Source of the DNA: Acidobacteriota bacterium | GTDB lineage: Bacteria > Acidobacteriota > Terriglobia > Terriglobales > Acidobacteriaceae | Length of the DNA: 7,430 nucleotides | Direction: 5' to 3' | Assembly: GCA_021782675.1 (NCBI GenBank) | Contig: JAJXUS010000091.1 | Location: forward strand, 1-7,430 | Shown: positions 1-5,263 of the stretch, piece after piece | Numbering within the stretch: position 1 is the first letter of the stretch | Layout: each line of letters opens with the position of its first letter | Notes under the pieces: model-generated | Seen by the model: only the letters and a program-made list of their open reading frames with translations | Database searches by the model: none | What the model was told of the DNA's origin: nothing | Made by a program: the position numbers and the translations under genes

Positions 1-972
1 TACGGCTGCGCCGGGATGAACAACGTGGAGTACGGCCTGGTGATGCAGGAGACCGAACGCGGAGACTCCGGCCTGCGCAGCTTCGTCAGCGTGCAGTCGG
101 CGCTGGTCATGTATCCCATCTACGCCTTCGGCAGCGACGAGCAGAAGAATGAGTGGCTGCCGCAGATGGCCAAAGGCGAAAAGCTGGGCTGCTTCGGCCT
201 GACGGAGCCCGACTTCGGCTCCAACCCGGCCGGCATGCGCACCCGCGCAAAGAAAGACGGAGGCGACTACATTCTGAACGGCGAAAAGATGTGGATCACC
301 TCCGGTTCGCTGGCAGATGTGGCAGTGATCTGGGCAAAAGTGGACGACGAAGACGGTCGCATCCGCGGCTTTCTGGTCAATACGAAACTCCCCGGTTTTA
401 CCGCGTATGACGTGCATGGCAAATGGTCGCTGCGGGCGTCTGTGACGTCAGGCCTCTCCATGCAGGATGTTCGGGTGCCAGCCTCCGCACTGCTGCCCGG
501 CAGCTCCGGGCTGAAGTCTCCGCTGATGTGCCTGAACCAGGCGCGCTACGGCATCGGCTGGGGTGCTATCGGCGCAGCCATGTCCTGCTATGACACGGCG
601 CTGCAATACTCCCTGCTGCGCAAGCAGTTCCGCGACCAGCCCATCGCCAGCCACCAACTGGTGCAGGAGAAGCTGGCGTGGATGATCACCGAGATCAGCA
701 AGGGGCAACTGCTGTCCCTGCAGGTGGGCAATCTGAAGGATGCGGGCACCGTGAGCCATGAACACATCTCCATGGCGAAGCGGAACAACGTGTGGATGGC
801 CCTTGAGTGTGCGCGTATCTCGCGCGACATCCTGGGCGCCAACGGCATTACGGAAGACTATCCGGTGATGCGCCACATGATGAATCTTGAGTCCGTGAAG
901 ACGTATGAGGGTACACACGACATGCACACCCTCATTATCGGCCAGAGCGTGACCGGGATTCCGGCCTACTAG
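1..972 (+). CDS. gcdH: Glutaryl-CoA dehydrogenase (acyl-CoA dehydrogenase family), 5'-truncated by window edge
   Basis: This flavoenzyme oxidises and decarboxylates glutaryl-CoA to crotonyl-CoA in lysine, tryptophan and glutarate breakdown, passing electrons to electron-transferring flavoprotein. The frame is open from base 1 (YGCAG, then Met at 16), and YGCAG-MNN-VEYGL matches the interior of the family, so the ATG at 16 is not the start. About 70-100 N-terminal residues lie outside. In the 323 visible residues the acyl-CoA dehydrogenase core is complete: substrate-region ERGDSGLRS (about residues 19-27), the FAD/middle-domain block GCFGLTEPDFGSNP (63-76), WITSGS (98-103), the C-terminal helical domain with ARYGIGWG, and the catalytic-base motif TYEGTHD with Glu at visible residue 303 (codon 907-909). 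The Arg in SGLRS, the Glu seven residues before it, and the Tyr next to the catalytic Glu all match the human decarboxylating enzyme. The gene ends with TAG and is convergent with aspS. No role in the neighbouring repair/translation genes is evident. Confidence 0.93.
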   Translation, partial: YGCAGMNNVEYGLVMQETERGDSGLRSFVSVQSALVMYPIYAFGSDEQKNEWLPQMAKGEKLGCFGLTEPDFGSNPAGMRTRAKKDGGDYILNGEKMWITSGSLADVAVIWAKVDDEDGRIRGFLVNTKLPGFTAYDVHGKWSLRASVTSGLSMQDVRVPASALLPGSSGLKSPLMCLNQARYGIGWGAIGAAMSCYDTALQYSLLRKQFRDQPIASHQLVQEKLAWMITEISKGQLLSLQVGNLKDAGTVSHEHISMAKRNNVWMALECARISRDILGANGITEDYPVMRHMMNLESVKTYEGTHDMHTLIIGQSVTGIPAY

Positions 973-975
973 CGG

Positions 976-1016
976 ATGCCCGCAGGGCGCAACAAAAGCA
1001 GATTCCCTGCGGGAAT
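976..1016. repeat. Palindromic REP-like intergenic repeat between convergent genes
   Basis: Two overlapping inverted repeats are seen. The first pairs CCCGCAGGG (979-987) with its exact complement CCCTGCGGG (1005-1013) across a 17-base loop; beyond one mismatch (978/1014) two more pairs form (976-977 with 1015-1016). The second is a compact 15-base palindrome, ATTCCC-TGC-GGGAAT (1002-1016). Read on the minus strand it resembles the GTCATTCC...GGAATCTGC-type dispersed repeats I recall from acidobacterial and other soil-bacterial intergenic regions, so it may be one copy of a REP family. That family membership is from memory and cannot be shown from a single copy. Confidence 0.6.
992..1016 (-). 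terminator. Possible terminator of the lhr-nei-hisS-aspS transcript
   Basis: On the minus strand, about 50 bases beyond the aspS stop, the hairpin ATTCCC-GCA-GGGAAT is followed by CTGCTTTTGTTG, a short interrupted T tract. This is the expected place for an aspS terminator. The stem is only 6 pairs, the loop is 3 bases and the U-run is broken, so termination would be weak. The alternative 9-pair stem (979-987 with 1005-1013) could act in both directions, but no T-run follows it on the plus strand, where gcdH also needs an end. Confidence 0.3.
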
Positions 1017-1064
1017 GACAACAAGAAAGGCAACGGCCACGGCAAAAGCCAGCAGCCAACACCG

Positions 1065-2945
1065 CTACGTTCGTCGCCGCTGGATATGCAGCTCCCGAAG
1101 CTGAGCGTCATCGACGGGCGAAGGTGCGTTCACCATAAGATCGACGGCCTTGGCCGTCTTCGGGAAGGCGATGACGTCGCGCAGGCTCTGTGCCCCGGCA
1201 AGGATCATTACGATGCGATCCAGGCCCAGCGCGATGCCGCCATGCGGCGGCGTTCCATACTCCAGCGCTTCCAGGAAAAATCCGAAGCGCTCACGCGTTT
1301 CTTCCTCGCCCATGCCCAGCGAGGTGAAGATCTTCGACTGCACATCCTTGCGGTAAATCCGGATGGAGCCGGAGCCAAGCTCCAGGCCGTTCATCGCCAG
1401 GTCATAATACCGGGCGCGGACCGATGCCGGATCGGACGTCAGACGCTCCATATCCGCCTCATGCGGCGAGGTGAAGGGATGGTGCGCCGGCAGCCAGCGG
1501 TCGCTGGCCGCATCGTGCTCAAACATGGGAAAATCCGTCACCCAGATGGGAAAGAAAGCGCGGCTGCCATCGACCGGACTTTGCGATTTATCCTGCGAGC
1601 GGGCCAGCACGTCATCCGTCTGTTGATAGCCGCCGTGCCGCGCAGCGTATTTGCGCGAGAGCTCCGTGCGCAGCGAACCGGCAGCGGAGTAGACCGCGAT
1701 CTCCCGCTCGCTCAGGCGGCCAGTGCTCTTGGTGTCGCTGGCTGCAATCCGCGCGGCCGGGTCGCCGGCTACCAGCACCAGGAGATCGTCAGCAGAGCAG
1801 GCGGTGCGCTCGCGCACCTGCGCAACCGCGCCAGGAAAACTCTTCTCCAGCCGCTTGATATCGTCGATCAGTTTTGCGCCCTTGCGAGCATCAAACAGCG
1901 GACGGTTTTCCTCGCGTTCCTTGCGGGAAAGCTCTCCCACGCCGCGGACAACCAGCGCCACCACGGGAAGATCCGCATCGATCGCGAGGGCGGTTGTCTC
2001 GTCCGGTCCAAAGACCTCGCGAACGTCCACCAGCTCAGGCAGGCGGAGATCCGGCTTGTCGGTACCGAACCGGCGCATGGACTCGTCATACGTGATCTGC
2101 GGGAATGGCGTGGGCAGATGGATGCCAGCCGCGCCAAACGCCGCCGCCAGAAATTTCTCCACGACGCGAAACACTGTTTCCTGCTGCGGAAACGTCATCT
2201 CAAGATCGATCTGCGTAAACTCGGGCTGCCGGTCGGCACGCAGGTCTTCATCGCGAAAACAGCGCGCAATCTGGAAGTAGCGGTCCAGGCCGGAGATCAT
2301 CAGAATCTGCTTGAAGAGCTGCGGCGACTGCGGCAGCGCGAAAAATTCGCCGGGATGCACACGGCTGGGCACCAGATAATCGCGCGCGCCCTCTGGCGTA
2401 GAGCGCGTCATGCAAGGCGTCTCCACTTCAAGAAAACCCTGCGCGGCCAGGCTCTCGCGCACGGCCAGCGTGATCTTGTGCCGCAGCGCCAGGTTGCGCT
2501 GCAGTGCGGGGCGACGCAGATCGATATAGCGGTACTTGAGGCGCAGTTCCTCATTGCCAATGGCGTCTTCTGCTGGAGAAAACGGCGGCGTCCGGGCATC
2601 GTTAAGAATGCGAAGCTCGGCTGCCTCAATTTCAATTTCGCCCGTAGGCATGTTGGGATTGATCGCTGCGGCATCGCGCCGCCGCACCGTGCCGGTGACG
2701 GCGACCACATACTCCGGGCGCACCTGCTCGGCCAGCGCATGCGCCGTCGGATTCAGTTCGTTATCGAGCACAATCTGCACAATGCCCGAACGGTCGCGCA
2801 GATCGAAAAAGATGAGATTGCCATGGTCGCGGCGGCGGTTGACCCAGCCCATCAGCACAACGTTTTGTCCGGTAGACGCCGCGCGCAGATCGCCGCACAT
2901 GGCTGTACGTTGCAGTTCTCCCATTGCCTGTAAGGTTGCCGTCAT
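1065..2945 (-). CDS. aspS: Aspartyl-tRNA synthetase, probably non-discriminating (Asp/Asn)
   Basis: This class II aminoacyl-tRNA synthetase joins aspartate to tRNA in the cytoplasm. In order: an N-terminal OB-fold anticodon-binding domain (about residues 15-115, [20 protein letters not shown]), the catalytic core (ARDYLVPSR, then [11 protein letters not shown]), motif 2 [18 protein letters not shown] (230-247), a bacterial GAD insertion domain (about 295-420, starting after GTDKPDLR), and motif 3 [13 protein letters not shown] (570-582). It has 626 residues against about 590 in E. coli, and much of the excess lies at about 403-462. His41 occupies the position of E. coli Leu30 and Pseudomonas aeruginosa His31, and Ala93 aligns with P. 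aeruginosa Gly82; P. aeruginosa AspRS is non-discriminating, so dual tRNA-Asp/tRNA-Asn charging is inferred. The ATG at 2945 is preferred because it forms ATGA with the hisS stop and has AGGGG just upstream; Met8 (2924) is the alternative. The stop is TAG. Confidence 0.97.
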   Translation of the reverse strand: MTATLQAMGELQRTAMCGDLRAASTGQNVVLMGWVNRRRDHGNLIFFDLRDRSGIVQIVLDNELNPTAHALAEQVRPEYVVAVTGTVRRRDAAAINPNMPTGEIEIEAAELRILNDARTPPFSPAEDAIGNEELRLKYRYIDLRRPALQRNLALRHKITLAVRESLAAQGFLEVETPCMTRSTPEGARDYLVPSRVHPGEFFALPQSPQLFKQILMISGLDRYFQIARCFRDEDLRADRQPEFTQIDLEMTFPQQETVFRVVEKFLAAAFGAAGIHLPTPFPQITYDESMRRFGTDKPDLRLPELVDVREVFGPDETTALAIDADLPVVALVVRGVGELSRKEREENRPLFDARKGAKLIDDIKRLEKSFPGAVAQVRERTACSADDLLVLVAGDPAARIAASDTKSTGRLSEREIAVYSAAGSLRTELSRKYAARHGGYQQTDDVLARSQDKSQSPVDGSRAFFPIWVTDFPMFEHDAASDRWLPAHHPFTSPHEADMERLTSDPASVRARYYDLAMNGLELGSGSIRIYRKDVQSKIFTSLGMGEEETRERFGFFLEALEYGTPPHGGIALGLDRIVMILAGAQSLRDVIAFPKTAKAVDLMVNAPSPVDDAQLRELHIQRRRT

Positions 2946-4264
2946 ATCCCCTGATTCTCGTCGCCGGCCCGCAATGCCCGGCGCAGATAGTCTCCAATTT
3001 CGTCACTTGCAATCTTCGTCTGCTCTCCGGAAGCAAACGCCTTCACGGTAAGCTGGCCGGACTGCAGCTCATCCTCGCCCAGCAGAACGATGGAGCGCGC
3101 ACGCTTATCCGCCATCTCAAATGCCTTCTTAATGCGGAAATTGCCATCCCCCAGCTCGACCCGCAGGCCCTGGCGGCGAAGCTTGCGCGCAAGCTGCAGT
3201 GCGGCGTTCTGCTGCGCCTCGCCAATCGGCGCTACGTAGACATCCAGCAAGGCTTCGTCGCCGCGTGCTGCGGAGTCCATCGCCTGCAGCGTCAGCACTA
3301 GCCGGTCTGCGCCGATGGCAAAGCCGATGCCCGGTGCGCGCGGGCCGCCCAGCATTTCGCTCAGACCGTCATAGCGTCCGCCGCCGAGCAGCGCGTTTTG
3401 CGCGCCCAGGCCGCCGTGCGTAAATTCAAACGTCGTCCGGGTGTAGTAGTCCAGTCCGCGCACCAGCCGCGGGTTGACCGTGAACGGCACTCCGCACGCG
3501 CCAAGCGCTGCACACACCGCGGCAAAATGAGCCCGCGAGCCGTCATCGAGAAAGTCCGCGATCTTCGGCAGCGTTTCGATGACCGGCTGATCCTCCGCCA
3601 CCTTGCAGTCCAGCACGCGCAGCGGATTGGCGACGGCGCGGCGCTGGCAATCGGAGCACAGCGTTGCCGCTACCGGGAGCAGCGCCGCACGCAGCTTCTC
3701 CACGTATCGGGGCCTATCCTGCGCGGAGCCAACGGAGTTGATCTGGAGCGTCCAGCCCGTGATGCCAAGCGTATCGAGCAGCGTGGCCAGCATCTCCAGC
3801 ACTTCGGCATCGCGCAGCGGCGATTCGCTACCGGCGCTTGGCGGCCCGATGACCTCCGCCCCGATCTGAAAAAATTGCCGGTAGCGGCCCTTTTGCGGCC
3901 GTTCCCGGCGGAACTGCGGGCCGATGTAGTAGAGCTTCTGCAGCAGGCCGGTTTCCGCCAGTTTGTGCTCAATGTAGGCGCGAACGACGCCTGCAGTATT
4001 CTCGGGGCGAAGCGTGAGCGATTGTGACTTTTCTGACTGCGCCCGCGCCCGGTCTTCCCACGTGTACATCTCTTTGGAGACGATGTCGGTCTCTTCGCCA
4101 ACGCCGCGAGCGAACAACTGCGTATCTTCAAAAATCGGCGTGCGGATTTCGCCGAAGCCGTATCGCGCGAAGACATCGCGCGCTGTACGCTCCGCACGGT
4201 TCCACAATTCAGTTTCCGGCGGCAATAGGTCACGCGTGCCGCGCACTGCTTTCATCAGGGCCAT
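2942..4264 (-). CDS. hisS: Histidyl-tRNA synthetase
   Basis: This class II synthetase attaches histidine to tRNA-His in the cytoplasm. The 440-residue length is normal for bacterial HisRS (about 420-430). The N-terminus [12 protein letters not shown] (6-17) is the family signature. Motif 1 lies around [21 protein letters not shown], followed by [15 protein letters not shown]. Motif 2 is [20 protein letters not shown] (118-137), with histidine-[16 protein letters not shown] (267-281, catalytic Arg269), histidine-[11 protein letters not shown] (292-301), motif 3 [14 protein letters not shown] (311-324), and a C-terminal anticodon-binding domain (about 340-430). A Cys-rich strip at 203-220 (CxxC, then LDCK) is usual in bacterial forms. 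The start at 4264 (MALMKAV) has only a weak GAAG upstream; Met4 at 4255 is possible. The stop TGA overlaps the aspS ATG by 4 bases. The 93 bases before the gene show no T-box or clear promoter, so it is probably read through from lhr-nei or from an unseen promoter. Confidence 0.97.
   Translation of the reverse strand: MALMKAVRGTRDLLPPETELWNRAERTARDVFARYGFGEIRTPIFEDTQLFARGVGEETDIVSKEMYTWEDRARAQSEKSQSLTLRPENTAGVVRAYIEHKLAETGLLQKLYYIGPQFRRERPQKGRYRQFFQIGAEVIGPPSAGSESPLRDAEVLEMLATLLDTLGITGWTLQINSVGSAQDRPRYVEKLRAALLPVAATLCSDCQRRAVANPLRVLDCKVAEDQPVIETLPKIADFLDDGSRAHFAAVCAALGACGVPFTVNPRLVRGLDYYTRTTFEFTHGGLGAQNALLGGGRYDGLSEMLGGPRAPGIGFAIGADRLVLTLQAMDSAARGDEALLDVYVAPIGEAQQNAALQLARKLRRQGLRVELGDGNFRIKKAFEMADKRARSIVLLGEDELQSGQLTVKAFASGEQTKIASDEIGDYLRRALRAGDENQGI
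2948..2952 (-). promoter_or_regulatory. Shine-Dalgarno-like AGGGG for aspS, inside hisS 3' end
   Basis: The minus strand reads TCAGGGGATATGA, with AGGGG only two bases before the aspS ATG, inside the last hisS codons. The spacing is shorter than usual, which together with the ATGA stop/start overlap suggests that aspS relies partly on ribosomes finishing hisS. It supports the chosen aspS start but does not prove it. Confidence 0.5.
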
Positions 4265-4357
4265 GGCGCTTCGTTGTATCTCTTTACGATAAATGGTTTT
4301 GCCCGCGATTTGCGCGCATCGGCTGGTTGGCCAGAGATTTTGTGGGGCGGAACGCGG

Positions 4358-5260
4358 TCAACGCGCACGCGGACGGCGCGTCCAGCCTTCCACCGCGCGT
4401 GGTTCCGTTGTCTGCGAACCCGCAGGCGCGTTGAGCGGCTGACACTCCGGGCACCAGAAGGTAGTGCGCGCTTCGCTGCCCTGGCGGCGCATCAGGATGG
4501 ACGCGCCGCAGCGTCGGCAGGCCTCTCCCAGGCGACCATAGACCCACAGCCTTGCGCTGCGGTCGAGCGAGCCAGTCGTGCGGCGGGCGTTCGCATTCTC
4601 CGTAGGGGCCTCGGCGCTGTCTTCGGTCACATTCATCTTCAGATAGCGCTGGGCCACCTCAACCAGCTTCTCCGCCTCGTGCCGGCTGAGCGAGCTGACA
4701 CGGCGAAAGGGATGGATGCCGCAGGCGAAGCAGATTTCCGATTTGAAGACATTGCCGATGCCGGCCAGCACGTGCTGATTGAGCAGCACGACGGCGATCT
4801 CCTCCGACGGACGCTCGAGGACGGCAGCGATGGCCTGCTGCTCATTGAATTCCTCGTCCAGCAGATCCGGGCCAATCGTCACGGCTCCTCCACGGCGCGC
4901 CAGAGAAGCTGCGGTGTGGAACTCCGCAATGGGCACGGTGAATCCGACGGCGTGCCACTCGTCGGTTTCAATCACCAGCCGCATGTGCCGGCGGGCGCGG
5001 CGCCACGCTTCGCCCGGCCGGTAGATATGCCAGCTTCCATTCATCAGCATATGCGTCAGCAGGATCAGATCCCCGGAAAAATGAATGAGCAGCCATTTGC
5101 CGCGGGCCTCAACACGTTCTACCGTGCGACCGGTCAACTGGTGCTGATCGTCACCGCGGGCGAGGGTCGCAACCACCGTCTCAAAGCGCGTCACCGTGCG
5201 GCCGGCCAGGGCACGGTCCAGCGCGCGGGCAGAGCGAAAAATGGTATCGCCTTCGGGCAT
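4358..5260 (-). CDS. nei: Fpg/Nei family DNA glycosylase/AP lyase (endonuclease VIII, Nei2-like)
   Basis: This bifunctional base-excision repair enzyme removes oxidised bases and cuts the resulting abasic site. The N-terminus MPEGDTIFR supplies the Pro2 nucleophile (Pro after Met removal) and Glu3; MPEGDT is typical of Nei rather than Fpg (MPELPE). ARGKWLLIHF carries the beta-hairpin Lys55, and MLMNGSWHIY (71-80) is a further family block. The helix-two-turn-helix is LLNQHVLAGIGNVFKSE (159-175, Asn170). The C-terminal zinc finger has Cys248, Cys251, Cys270 and Cys273, with the DNA-contacting Arg265 in the hairpin between the pairs. The 300-residue length is slightly above the usual 260-290: there is a polar linker at about 211-232 and a 27-residue Pro/Arg-rich tail after the zinc finger. 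It starts 3 bases after the lhr stop with a full AGGAGGT site. In Mycobacterium tuberculosis nei (Rv3297, Nei2) also adjoins lhr (Rv3296), so a shared repair role is likely. Exact substrate preference cannot be read from sequence. Confidence 0.92.
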   Translation of the reverse strand: MPEGDTIFRSARALDRALAGRTVTRFETVVATLARGDDQHQLTGRTVERVEARGKWLLIHFSGDLILLTHMLMNGSWHIYRPGEAWRRARRHMRLVIETDEWHAVGFTVPIAEFHTAASLARRGGAVTIGPDLLDEEFNEQQAIAAVLERPSEEIAVVLLNQHVLAGIGNVFKSEICFACGIHPFRRVSSLSRHEAEKLVEVAQRYLKMNVTEDSAEAPTENANARRTTGSLDRSARLWVYGRLGEACRRCGASILMRRQGSEARTTFWCPECQPLNAPAGSQTTEPRAVEGWTRRPRAR

Positions 5261-5263
5261 GGA

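Noticed and set aside
448..1062. A 204-codon minus-strand frame running through the convergent gap into the gcdH 3' end
   Set aside because: It overlaps a well-supported dehydrogenase, is His/Leu/Arg-rich, and its start of HSRRESAF type is a translation of the palindromic repeat, a common false-gene pattern.
1086..2933. A 615-codon open frame on the plus strand, antisense to nearly the whole of aspS
   Set aside because: The predicted protein is Arg/His/Gln-rich with no recognisable domain, while the opposite strand encodes a complete AspRS. Long antisense open frames are expected in GC-rich genes.
4265..4357. Possible promoter or nei terminator in the 93-base nei-hisS gap
   Set aside because: On the minus strand TATCGT (4291-4286) and GATACA (4280-4275) resemble -10 boxes, but neither has a -35-like hexamer at suitable spacing. 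Only 4-base stems form, with no T-run. No T-box features are present.
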